Below are positions 51,730-60,247 of a stretch of 64,000 nucleotides of DNA, in pieces; position 1 is the first letter of the stretch; every line of letters starts with the position of its first letter. Both the position numbers and the translations under genes were made by a program. The notes beneath the pieces were generated by a model. The model was given only the letters and a program-made list of their open reading frames with translations, was not told where the DNA came from and did no database searches. Origin of the DNA: JAKLIN01 sp049288015 (lineage in GTDB: Archaea; Nanobdellota; Nanobdellia; Pacearchaeales; GW2011-AR1); assembly GCA_049288015.1 (NCBI GenBank), contig JBAQGX010000001.1:35157-99156 (forward strand). The letters run 5' to 3'.

Positions 51730-52515
51730 ATGATTAGTGGCTCATTTGATATTCTCGGGAATATATCTATTGTAAAATTTCCAGATGGTACCAAACTTTC
51801 TGATAAAAAATCTTTTGCAAAAGATTTAATGAACAAGAATAGGTCCATTAAGACTGTTCTTGAGAAGATTGGAAAATTTAAAGGCAGATTGAGAAAACAA
51901 CATACTAAATATTTAGTAGGAGAAAAGACAAAAGAAGCCTTATATCGTGAAAATGGCAGTATATTTAGATTTAACATAGATGATGCCTATTTCTCTCCAA
52001 GATTAAGCAATGAAAGACTAGAAGTTGCAAATAAAATAAAAAAAGGAGATAAAGTTTTGGTAATGTTTGCTGGTGTGGCTCCATATTCCATTGTTATTGC
52101 AAAACGCTCTAGTGCAAGAATTGTTTATTCAAATGAAATAAATAAGAAAGCAAATGATTATGCACAGCTCAATATTAATTTAAATAAACTTAAAGACAAG
52201 ATAATTTTGGTCCCTGGGGACATAAAAAGAGTTGCAAGTCAACTTCGTAATAAGAAAGAGTTTTTTGATGTTATTGTTATGCCTCGCCCTCAACTAAAAG
52301 ATAGTTTCTTGAAAGAAGCTTTTAATTTAAGCAAGAAAAATACTAGGATATATTATTATGACTTTTGCAAAGAAGATGATATTTCTTTGATAAAAAACAA
52401 AATCGAAGATGAAGCAAAGAAGAGCAAGAAGAAGATTAAAATTCTTAATATTAAAAAAGCTGGAGAAATATCACCATATAAGTATAGAATAAGAATTGAT
52501 TTTAAAATCGTTTAA
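51730..52515 (+). CDS. Trm5-family tRNA guanine-37 methyltransferase
   Basis: A 261-residue class I methyltransferase of the Trm5/Taw2 group. It has an N-terminal small domain (GSFDILGNISIVKFPDGTKL), the approach FRFNIDDAYFSPRLSNERL, SAM motif VLVMFAGVAPYSIVIAKR and the catalytic-type IVMPRPQL. Trm5 makes m1G37, and the MPRP version also occurs in archaeal paralogues. Usual length is about 330; the N-terminal D1 domain is small or absent. I start it at ATG 51730, with TTG 51724 possible. Confidence 0.87.
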   Translation: MISGSFDILGNISIVKFPDGTKLSDKKSFAKDLMNKNRSIKTVLEKIGKFKGRLRKQHTKYLVGEKTKEALYRENGSIFRFNIDDAYFSPRLSNERLEVANKIKKGDKVLVMFAGVAPYSIVIAKRSSARIVYSNEINKKANDYAQLNINLNKLKDKIILVPGDIKRVASQLRNKKEFFDVIVMPRPQLKDSFLKEAFNLSKKNTRIYYYDFCKEDDISLIKNKIEDEAKKSKKKIKILNIKKAGEISPYKYRIRIDFKIV

Positions 52516-53825
52516 AGTGATTCTCTTTCTGTGCTTATAGCTGTTGGAGCTTCTCCTCCATGCCAGGTAAATCTGGGACGAACTCTCATTGGATAAATTC
52601 TTTCTGAATTATCATCCAGAATTATTGCAGACCCTTTTAGTGAAGGTAAATCATCCATATATTTTTTTATGCTATCTGTAAGATAACTTTGCATTATATA
52701 ACCCAATGCATCTAAATCTGGTTTTGCGGTAACTCTATGAGAAATAACAATATCTGACTGAGTCATTACATCTTTATGAATTTGTCCCGGCTGTTGTGTT
52801 GCTAAAACTAGGGATACTCCTGGTTGCCTTCCCTCTCTTAATAATTGAACTAAAGCATCTGTTGCGGCAGTCTTTCCCTTAAGAGGAAGAAATTCGTGGG
52901 CTTCATCAATAAAAATCCAAGTCAAAGGAGTATCTTTTATATTCATTGAGTAAAGGTAGTTTGCACCTTTTGCTATTGAATCTACTTCTTCTTTTTTTCG
53001 TGCGTCCATTCTTTCATTGAAAATTTTTCTACAAATCAGACTTATTACTAAAGCTCTAACATCAAAGGTTCCTATAGAATTGTAGACACTCAGATCCAAA
53101 ACAGATGTTGTTGCGGATGAGATTAAATCTTTTATTTGTGTTGCATCTTTTCCCTTTTCAGAAAAAACTCCCCATGTTCGTGCCGCTTCAAATAAAGATA
53201 TTGCTGCATTCTTAATTTCTTGTGAAGATTTGTCATCTTCTTTAAATTGATCAATTATATCTCCTATTCCGAATCTCCCCTTAGATCTTAGGCCCGTTAT
53301 TGTTCTTTCTATTAAGACTGAAATCGGATTTATCATATCTAATTCAAATGTTATGATCCAATCTTCCGGATTTAACTCTGTTATATCAAGGGCAAAGCTT
53401 TCATCAACAGGAACACCCTTTTGTATATAGTCATTGTAATGGCCATACGGAACAAATACTCTTGTTTTAAGACTTTTTGTTTTAAGACCCCATTCTTGAA
53501 GTAAGTTTCTATCTTTTTCATTTCTAAATTTCATAGTCCAATAAATTCCCATAGTATCGAATATCAAAGATGCAATGTTCTGACTAATTTCTTGAGGAAG
53601 ATTTGTAAGTTCCTCTGCAATTGTTCCTAGGGTATAACTTTTTCCAGATCCTCTCTTTCCAGCTACCAAGACAACATGACTTCTTGCTACATCCATAAGA
53701 ATTCTGTTGCTTAGGGAAGTGTATTGACCCATTTTTACAAATCCTTTTCCAATGAAAACAAGCCCTCTATCTCCGAACTTCTCTTTATCAGAAGCATCTC
53801 TACCAATTATGATATCGTAAGGCAT
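52512..53825 (-). CDS. herA: HerA-like DNA translocase/helicase
   Basis: A 437-residue ATPase that works with NurA in DNA end resection. The HAS-barrel start IIIGRDASDKEKFGDRGLV precedes Walker A VAGKRGSGKSYT and Walker B WIFIDEAHEFLP; the sensor VLATQQPG follows. The end GGEAPTAISTERESL is typical. NurA, Mre11 and Rad50 are not beside it. Two small hypothetical genes are upstream on the same strand. Confidence 0.93.
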   Translation of the reverse strand: MPYDIIIGRDASDKEKFGDRGLVFIGKGFVKMGQYTSLSNRILMDVARSHVVLVAGKRGSGKSYTLGTIAEELTNLPQEISQNIASLIFDTMGIYWTMKFRNEKDRNLLQEWGLKTKSLKTRVFVPYGHYNDYIQKGVPVDESFALDITELNPEDWIITFELDMINPISVLIERTITGLRSKGRFGIGDIIDQFKEDDKSSQEIKNAAISLFEAARTWGVFSEKGKDATQIKDLISSATTSVLDLSVYNSIGTFDVRALVISLICRKIFNERMDARKKEEVDSIAKGANYLYSMNIKDTPLTWIFIDEAHEFLPLKGKTAATDALVQLLREGRQPGVSLVLATQQPGQIHKDVMTQSDIVISHRVTAKPDLDALGYIMQSYLTDSIKKYMDDLPSLKGSAIILDDNSERIYPMRVRPRFTWHGGEAPTAISTERESL

Positions 53826-53863
53826 ACAGATATAATTAAGGTTTTCTTTATCAAACTTTCTTT

Positions 53864-54247
53864 TTATAATCCGCCGTAGACTACCTTTCTTCTAAGAAGT
53901 CTTATTATTGAATCAAATTGAGATCCTACTTTTATATCTTCAATATCGTCTAAATTCTTTATTTTTCTGTTTTCAGATAGCATGGCTAACCATGCTCTTT
54001 TTTCGAGCACATTTTCATCAAACTTTGGATTAAGTAACCTGCCTTGAAAATAAAGTTCCTTTGCGTTAATATCTTTTAGTTTTAAGCTTCTTACTTCTCT
54101 TTGACCTTCCTTATAAAGCGCTTTATTTTGGGGTTCTGTAATCTTGAGTTCTATACACGCTAAATAGTATCTTATTCCATTTTGTTCCTTTTCTGCAAGC
54201 CTCATTTGGCTTTCAGATTTCATTGTTCTTGTTGCGTAATTATGCAT
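53864..54247 (-). CDS. Hypothetical protein, 127 aa
   Basis: I do not recognise a family. The protein is soluble, with a beta-rich start (NGIRYYLACIELKITEPQNK), then a basic helix and the end DSIIRLLRRKVVYGGL. No cysteine pair or catalytic motif stands out. It lies 38 bases before herA on the same strand and may be co-transcribed with it. Confidence 0.55.
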   Translation of the reverse strand: MHNYATRTMKSESQMRLAEKEQNGIRYYLACIELKITEPQNKALYKEGQREVRSLKLKDINAKELYFQGRLLNPKFDENVLEKRAWLAMLSENRKIKNLDDIEDIKVGSQFDSIIRLLRRKVVYGGL

Positions 54248-54264
54248 TTTATGATTTATTTTTA

Positions 54265-54510
54265 CTATTTTTGAGTTTTAATTGACCTTTTCATCGTTCT
54301 TGCTAGGCTAAGAAGAGATTCTAAGAATACTTTTTCCTCAGAATTTTCTGCCGCTCTTAACCTTTTTTCAATTTCATCCTCTTCTATTACAGGAATTATC
54401 TTTTTGCCTTGATTTGAATATGGTGAATATTTTCTTTCATATAGTTCGTTAGCTCTTGCTAGTCCTTGAGCTCCATTGGGGTCATTATTACGATCATATC
54501 CTCGTGGCAT
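54265..54510 (-). CDS. Hypothetical protein, 81 aa
   Basis: A small charged protein with a disordered start (MPRGYDRNNDPNGAQGLA) and a helical end (EDEIEKRLRAAENSEEKVFL). No known family. It lies 17 bases upstream of the 127-aa gene, and divergent from polB, so it opens the herA set. Confidence 0.5.
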   Translation of the reverse strand: MPRGYDRNNDPNGAQGLARANELYERKYSPYSNQGKKIIPVIEEDEIEKRLRAAENSEEKVFLESLLSLARTMKRSIKTQK

Positions 54511-54589
54511 ATAATTGGGAATATTTACGATTTTTAAGTCTTGTGAATTTCAGGCTTAATTTTAAATAATTCCGATACCGTATTTTAGC

Positions 54590-57043
54590 ATGAAGATGAA
54601 ATTTATCCCCCTAGATTTTGATTATTTTGATTTTGAAGGTAGAAATTATGCTAAGATTATTGGGAGAGATGAAGGTGGAAAAAGGGTATGTGTTTTAGAC
54701 TCTTGTGATGTATATTTTTGGGCTATTTTAAAGGACAATTTAACTGAAAAGCAAGTTCAGAAATTAGTGGATAAAATAGAAAAGATACAGTTAAGTTTGA
54801 AAGGAAGAAGAACGAAAGTTGAGAAAGTTGAGGTTCATAAAAAGAAGTTTTTGGGTAAGGATGTTAAGGCTCTTAAAATATTTGCGACAAATTACAAAGA
54901 TCTTCATGACATTGCGGATAAACTTGGAATGGATGAAATTGAAAAGAGGAGAGGTTATGATTTGGGTTTTATAACCCATTATATAATTGAAAAGAAAATT
55001 GTACCTTTGAATTGGTATGAAATTGAGGGAGATATTTTGAATAATAGCTTAGAATTTGGAGGAATTGATTCTGCTTTAGATGTTGACTTGTGTATTAAAA
55101 TAAACTCTTTAAAAGAAATAGAAAAAAAAGAATTTAATCCTAAGATTTTGGCATTCGATATTGAAACAGATGAATTTAGAATAGGCAAGGGGAAAATTTT
55201 AATGATCTCTTTAATTTCTGAAAATTTCAAGAAAGTTATAACTTGGAAGAAGATTAAGGAAAAAATGGATTTTGTTGAATATGTAGAAGATGAAGCTGAA
55301 TTGATTGAGAAATTCGTTGAGTATGTAAAAAAAATTTCTCCTGATTTTATTACAGGGTATTTTAGTGATGGGTTTGATATGCCTTACTTGAAGGCAAGGG
55401 CTGAAGAAAATGGTGTAAAGTTATCTCTTGGGTTGGATGGAAGCCAACCTGTTTTTCATAGAGGGAATGTTCTTACCTGTAAAGTTGATGGAATTGTTCA
55501 TATTGACTTGTTAAGATTTGTCGATACAGCATATTCTCAATATATGCAGTCTGAAACATTATCACTTAATGATGTTGCAAGAGAGTTTCTAAGTGATAAC
55601 AAGAAAGGATTTGAATTTAAATCCTCTTCTGAGATGTCTGAATCTGATTGGAAAGATTATTTTGAATATAATCTTCATGACTCTACTTTGACTTATAAAT
55701 TATTTTTAAAATTCTGGCCAGATCTATTAGAATTTTCTAGAGTAATGCAAGAACCCACTTTTGATGTTTCAAGAAATGGAATGTCGAAGAATGTTGAGGA
55801 TTATATAATACATAATCTTGAGAAGTTCAATGAAATTCCTGAAAAACGTCCGACACATGATGAAATTGGAAAAAGAAGAGTAAGAGAGAAATATGAAGGG
55901 GCTTTTGTTTTTCAACCAACACCTGGACTATATGAGGATGTAGTGTTCTTTGACTTTACAAGCTACTGGCCAAGCATAATTGTTACATTTAATCTGTCCT
56001 CTTCCACTCTCCTTGAGAAAAAAGAGAAAGATTCTTTGGAAGTTAATTTAGGAACCAACAAAATTTATTTTAGCAAGAAATCTGGATTTTTTCCGGAAAT
56101 GCTGAAAGAAATTATTTTACTTAGGAAGAAGTATAAAGGGGAGTTGAAGAAAAAGGAAGATCCAATAACAAAGGCGAGGAGTAATGCTTTCAAACTTCTT
56201 GCAAACGCTTCCTATGGATATCAAGGTTTTTTTGGGGCTAGATATTACTGCCCTGAGGCTTCGGCTGCGACAACTTCAATAAGCAGAGACTTCATAAAAA
56301 AGATGATTGAGGACATAGATAAATCAAAGTTTAAAACGATATATTCTGATACAGATTCCATTGCATTTTTAAGAAATGGCAAAACGAAGAAAGAAGTTTC
56401 TGATATTTTGGAGAAACTTAATAATATGCTTCCAGGCATAATGGAACTTGAACTTGAGGATTTTTACAAGAGAGGGATATGGGTTACTAAAAGGACTGGA
56501 GAATTTGGGGCTAAGAAGAAATATGCTCTTATTGGGGAAGAGGGGAAATTGAAAATAAGAGGGTTTGAAACGGTTAGAAGGGATTGGTGTGATTTGGCAA
56601 GAGATACTCAGAATAAAATTTTGAGAATGATACTTGAAGATGGAAATGAAGTTAGAGCTTTGAATTTTGTTAAGGAAGTCTCAAAGAAACTTAAAGACAG
56701 AAAAGTGGATAAAAAAGAAATTCTTGTTAGAACTCAACTCAAAAAACCAATTTCTGAGTATAAGGCTATTTCTCCTCATGTTATTGCAGCTAGAAAAATG
56801 GAAGAGCAAAAGATTCCAATTGACGAGGGAGCTTTAATAGAGTATTATATTGCAGATATTGGTGAGAAGAAGAAGTTAGTAAGAGATAAAGTAAAATTGG
56901 CACATGAAGTTGGAAATTATGATATTGAATATTATTTAGAACATCAAATTCTTCCTGCTGTTGAAAATATATTTCAAGTGTTTAATATAGATATTAACAC
57001 AATTTTGAATAATAAGAAACAAACTACCTTAGAAGGATTTTAA
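54590..57043 (+). CDS. polB: Family B DNA polymerase with PIP box
   Basis: Replicative-type polymerase of 817 residues. The N-terminal and 3'-5' exonuclease domains show Exo I AFDIETDEF, Exo II YFSDGFDMPYL and Exo III YNLHDSTLTY, so proofreading is probably active. Palm motif A is DFTSYWPSII, motif B KLLANASYGY, motif C YSDTDSI. In most family B enzymes motif A reads SLYPSI; here the Leu-Tyr pair is Tyr-Trp, replacing the steric-gate Tyr with Trp. The chain ends QTTLEGF, a PCNA-binding motif. Start ATG 54590 or 54596; no intein. Confidence 0.96.
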   Translation: MKMKFIPLDFDYFDFEGRNYAKIIGRDEGGKRVCVLDSCDVYFWAILKDNLTEKQVQKLVDKIEKIQLSLKGRRTKVEKVEVHKKKFLGKDVKALKIFATNYKDLHDIADKLGMDEIEKRRGYDLGFITHYIIEKKIVPLNWYEIEGDILNNSLEFGGIDSALDVDLCIKINSLKEIEKKEFNPKILAFDIETDEFRIGKGKILMISLISENFKKVITWKKIKEKMDFVEYVEDEAELIEKFVEYVKKISPDFITGYFSDGFDMPYLKARAEENGVKLSLGLDGSQPVFHRGNVLTCKVDGIVHIDLLRFVDTAYSQYMQSETLSLNDVAREFLSDNKKGFEFKSSSEMSESDWKDYFEYNLHDSTLTYKLFLKFWPDLLEFSRVMQEPTFDVSRNGMSKNVEDYIIHNLEKFNEIPEKRPTHDEIGKRRVREKYEGAFVFQPTPGLYEDVVFFDFTSYWPSIIVTFNLSSSTLLEKKEKDSLEVNLGTNKIYFSKKSGFFPEMLKEIILLRKKYKGELKKKEDPITKARSNAFKLLANASYGYQGFFGARYYCPEASAATTSISRDFIKKMIEDIDKSKFKTIYSDTDSIAFLRNGKTKKEVSDILEKLNNMLPGIMELELEDFYKRGIWVTKRTGEFGAKKKYALIGEEGKLKIRGFETVRRDWCDLARDTQNKILRMILEDGNEVRALNFVKEVSKKLKDRKVDKKEILVRTQLKKPISEYKAISPHVIAARKMEEQKIPIDEGALIEYYIADIGEKKKLVRDKVKLAHEVGNYDIEYYLEHQILPAVENIFQVFNIDINTILNNKKQTTLEGF

Positions 57044-57453
57044 TGAGCTCCAACTAATGACTCTTCTATTTTTTTTGAAGTCTTTTTATCTATTTTTACT
57101 GTAGATCTTGCAGCCATTTGCGCTTTTCTTACTTCCATTTTTTGGAAATATTCTTTCATTCCAATGTTTATTTCTCTTTCTATTTTCTTGGATTCTAAGG
57201 ACCTAATTCTATTGATTATACTCTGCTCTGCATTTCTTAATGCATTTCTAGGATCATATCCTCCAAATAGATGTTCTACCATAATTGGATTATTAATATC
57301 ATCATACCTAAGGGTTTGGGCATAAATCCTGTCATTAAAGGCTTGTAATCTTATCTCTCCTGTTTCAAAGATAATTCTTTCAAGGAAAGGATTCTCTCTA
57401 ACTATATTCTTTATATCATAAAATTTTGAGTAAGTTAATTCATTATTTGCCAT
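57040..57453 (-). CDS. Hypothetical protein, 137 aa
   Basis: I do not recognise a family. It has a strand-rich first half (NPFLERIIFETGEIRLQAFN) and a helical, basic second half (IINRIRSLESKKIEREINIG). No signal or membrane segment. Its end overlaps the polB stop by 4 bases on the other strand. Confidence 0.55.
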   Translation of the reverse strand: MANNELTYSKFYDIKNIVRENPFLERIIFETGEIRLQAFNDRIYAQTLRYDDINNPIMVEHLFGGYDPRNALRNAEQSIINRIRSLESKKIEREINIGMKEYFQKMEVRKAQMAARSTVKIDKKTSKKIEESLVGAH

Positions 57454-57508
57454 TTTATAACTACTACAAAGTGACTATTTAAAGTTTATGATTTTGAAAT
57501 TCTTATTT

Positions 57509-58366
57509 TTAGTTTGTCCAATGCAAACCCTCAAAATCAAATTTGAAATCAATACATTTTGCTCCAAAAGTCTTTTTGATCTTCTGCTTATCTCCAAAGA
57601 AAAGAATACATCCTCCTCCACCCGAACCACAAATTTTTGCTGCAATAGCTCCATTTTCTTTTCCTAATTTTATCATCTTCTGGATGTTTGTTGGAACAAT
57701 TGTAGGATTAAGTTTTGCTCTTTCCTCAGTCTCCTTATTCAATAATTCTGCAAATTTTGCTAAATCTTCTTTTTCAAGAGCATTTTTCATCTGAATTGCA
57801 ATCTCTTTTATTTTTAAGAAATTTTTAACTTTTTTCCCTTTTTTCAGACCTTCAATCATTTTACCATTACTATTTCCTGAGAAATGTGGTTTTCCTGTGT
57901 AGACAAGAATTAATTTGCTTTCAAGATCTTTTATTAAAGAGGATTTTAATTTTAATCTGTGTATTACAACTTTATTATCTATGAATTCAAGAAAATTTAT
58001 TCCCCCTAGAGCTCCTGCGTATTGGTCTTGTTTTCCCCCAATTAGCCCCATAGCCTGTTCCAATTTGTAAGCTTCTTCCGCTAAGAAAATTTTATCATTT
58101 TCATTTTGGAATTTTTTCTTGCTTATTAATGAAAGCCATACCAAGTTCATTACTCCACTTGTTCCTAATCCAGAAGAGGTAGGAATGTTCCCAGAATAAG
58201 ATAAAGAAACTTTTTTATCACTTGCTGAAAGTTCCCCGACAATGTATCTGTTTATGGCTGCATTTAACACTGCACCACCGTACATTTTTGGGAAAGGTTG
58301 TACATCAGTTGTTCCCCCTCCAAAATCAAATCGGACAGGGGCTTTTACCTTTTTCACCTCTTTCAT
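57509..58366 (-). CDS. GHMP-family sugar kinase (heptose/fucose-kinase-like)
   Basis: A 285-residue GHMP kinase. It begins APVRFDFGGGTTDVQPFP, with the ATP loop PTSSGLGTSG near 62-71 and the final motif KICGSGGGGCILFF. The FGGGTTD start is that of the D-glycero-D-manno-heptose 7-phosphate kinase (HddA) and fucokinase branch, not of mevalonate kinase. It stands beside an operon with a sugar-type nucleotidyltransferase (59350-59781). Substrate is unproven. Confidence 0.85.
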   Translation of the reverse strand: MKEVKKVKAPVRFDFGGGTTDVQPFPKMYGGAVLNAAINRYIVGELSASDKKVSLSYSGNIPTSSGLGTSGVMNLVWLSLISKKKFQNENDKIFLAEEAYKLEQAMGLIGGKQDQYAGALGGINFLEFIDNKVVIHRLKLKSSLIKDLESKLILVYTGKPHFSGNSNGKMIEGLKKGKKVKNFLKIKEIAIQMKNALEKEDLAKFAELLNKETEERAKLNPTIVPTNIQKMIKLGKENGAIAAKICGSGGGGCILFFGDKQKIKKTFGAKCIDFKFDFEGLHWTN

Positions 58367-58399
58367 TAAGTTATTAAATACACCTCCTTTTTATTTTTT

Positions 58400-59353
58400 A
58401 TGCAAAAATACCCTTTAAAGCCGATGTTTGAGGAAAGAATGAAATTATTACTTGGGGATGAGTTTGAGAAATTTATTGAATTTTTGAATAAAGAACCGTT
58501 ACGTTCGATAAGAGTAAATGAACTAAAGACTTCTGTTGAAGATTTAAAAAAGAAACTGGAAGATAAAGGATGGGAAATTTCTCAACCAGTAAAGTCTCAT
58601 CCTGAGATAATTGCTATTAATTCACAATTGGAGCCCGGAGAGTTAGGAAGGACATTTGAACATTTGCTAGGATATTATTATGTTCAGGAGATTTCTAGTA
58701 TGCTGCCAGTTACTGTTTTGGATCCTCAGCCTGGAGAGAGAATTCTAGATTTATGTGCTTCTCCGGGAAGTAAGACAACACAAATAGCTTCACTGATGAA
58801 AAATTCTGGAACTATCATTGCAAATGAACCTGATTTTGGAAGAATGAAAATTCTTTCTTCAAATCTTGAAAGATGTGGGGTTAGTAATGCTATTATTACA
58901 AGAAGAGAAGGTAGCAGATTTTGTGATGAACTTTATGAAAATGGATTTGTTTTTGATAGAATCCTTATTGATGCCCCGTGTTCTGGTGAAGGCACTATGA
59001 GAATTAATCCGAAAACGGCAAAAATGTGGAATGCATATGGAATGAAAAAAATGTCTTTCATTCAAAAGAAATTGATTTCTTCAGCCATAAAAATCCTTAA
59101 GATTGGGGGGGAATTAGTTTATTCAACATGTACCTATGCACCTGAAGAAGATGAAGATATAATTGATTTTGTTCTTAGAAAATTTCCAAATGTTAAAATT
59201 GAGAAAGTATCTTTGCCTATAAAACATCATTCTGGAATTCTAAAATGGCAGGATAAAGAATATTTGGAAGACGTTAAACTTTCTTGCAGGATTTTTCCTT
59301 TTGATGATAATACAGAGGGATTCTTTATAGCTAAACTTAGGAGGATAAAATGA
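58400..59353 (+). CDS. NOL1/NOP2/Sun-family RNA cytosine-5 methyltransferase
   Basis: A 317-residue RNA m5C methyltransferase. An N-terminal domain (PLRSIRVNELKTSVEDLKKK) leads to the SAM-binding core: ILDLCASPGSKTTQIA, then the two catalytic cysteines in DAPCSGEGTMR and YSTCTYAPEEDE. The target may be tRNA or rRNA. A PUA-like gene that normally belongs to such enzymes follows in the operon at 59778. Its stop overlaps the nucleotidyltransferase start by 4 bases. Confidence 0.94.
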   Translation: MQKYPLKPMFEERMKLLLGDEFEKFIEFLNKEPLRSIRVNELKTSVEDLKKKLEDKGWEISQPVKSHPEIIAINSQLEPGELGRTFEHLLGYYYVQEISSMLPVTVLDPQPGERILDLCASPGSKTTQIASLMKNSGTIIANEPDFGRMKILSSNLERCGVSNAIITRREGSRFCDELYENGFVFDRILIDAPCSGEGTMRINPKTAKMWNAYGMKKMSFIQKKLISSAIKILKIGGELVYSTCTYAPEEDEDIIDFVLRKFPNVKIEKVSLPIKHHSGILKWQDKEYLEDVKLSCRIFPFDDNTEGFFIAKLRRIK

Positions 59354-59781
59354 GCGAAAAAATAATTATTGTTTCAGGGTATTTTGATCCTATTCACATT
59401 GGTCATATAGAATATATGAAGTTGGCTAAAGAACTTGGAGGAAAACTTGTTGTGATTCTTAATAATGATAAGCAATGTGTTCTTAAGAAAGGTAAATCTT
59501 TCATGCCTCAAGATGAAAGAAAGATGATTGTTGAGTCCTTAAAATTTGTGGATGAAGTTTTTGATTCAATTGATGAAGATAAAAGCGTTTGCAAGTCAAT
59601 AAAAGCAATTGCAGACAAGTATAAAGATTATGAAGTTGTATTTGCAAAAGGAGGAGATAGGTTTAGCTACGAAATTCCCGAAGCAAAGATATGTATGGAT
59701 CATGGAATAAAAATCATTGATAGTCTTGGGAAAAAGATACAATCCTCTTCTGATTTAACCGGATTGAAGGAGGTAAAATGA
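59350..59781 (+). CDS. Cytidylyltransferase-like nucleotidyltransferase
   Basis: A 143-residue class I nucleotidyltransferase: SGYFDPIHIGHIEYMKLAKE supplies the HxGH site, and LGKKIQSSSDL near the end is the ISSS/T-like motif. The short form resembles glycerol-3-phosphate cytidylyltransferase and the heptose-1-phosphate adenylyltransferase domain of HldE. It overlaps the m5C methyltransferase and the PUA gene by 4 bases on each side. Confidence 0.88.
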   Translation: MSEKIIIVSGYFDPIHIGHIEYMKLAKELGGKLVVILNNDKQCVLKKGKSFMPQDERKMIVESLKFVDEVFDSIDEDKSVCKSIKAIADKYKDYEVVFAKGGDRFSYEIPEAKICMDHGIKIIDSLGKKIQSSSDLTGLKEVK

Positions 59782-60245
59782 TACAAATATTAGATAAAAA
59801 ACTGTTGCAGGAAATTTACAGAAGTCTTAAGGAACAATTTGGAGTAAGCGATATTCCTGGAAGAATAATGAAACTTGGAGAAGAAAAACTCTTTTTATTT
59901 ACTGGTGATGCAACAGATGAAGAGATTAAAAAATTGGAGAATATAGTTCCTGTTGAGAGGTTAGGTGTTTATTTTGCTAAGATTATAAATGACGATGTAA
60001 AACTTAGTATAGATGGATCTCAGATATTAAAGGAAGAAATTAAGAAAAATATATTTGAATTGGACGAAGATCAAGCAGAAAAATGGATGATGGGGCAAGA
60101 ACTGAATCTAAAGTCGGGTAAGAAAGGATTTGTTGTTATGAAATACAAAGATAACTTCTTAGGATGCGGGAAAGCTTCAGAAGAAAAGATAAGTAATTTT
60201 ATTCCAAAAATGAGAAGATTAAAAAATAGAGAAGTTAGGATATAA
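59778..60245 (+). CDS. PUA-like RNA-binding protein (RsmF C-terminal-type)
   Basis: A 155-residue protein whose end FLGCGKASEEKISNFIPKMR and the earlier KGFVVMKYKDN match the PUA-like domain found at the C-terminus of Sun/RsmF methyltransferases. It probably helps the neighbouring methyltransferase hold its RNA, or acts as a separate RNA-binding factor. It overlaps the upstream gene by 4 bases and ends 2 bases before map. Confidence 0.78.
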   Translation: MIQILDKKLLQEIYRSLKEQFGVSDIPGRIMKLGEEKLFLFTGDATDEEIKKLENIVPVERLGVYFAKIINDDVKLSIDGSQILKEEIKKNIFELDEDQAEKWMMGQELNLKSGKKGFVVMKYKDNFLGCGKASEEKISNFIPKMRRLKNREVRI

Positions 60246-60247
60246 TC

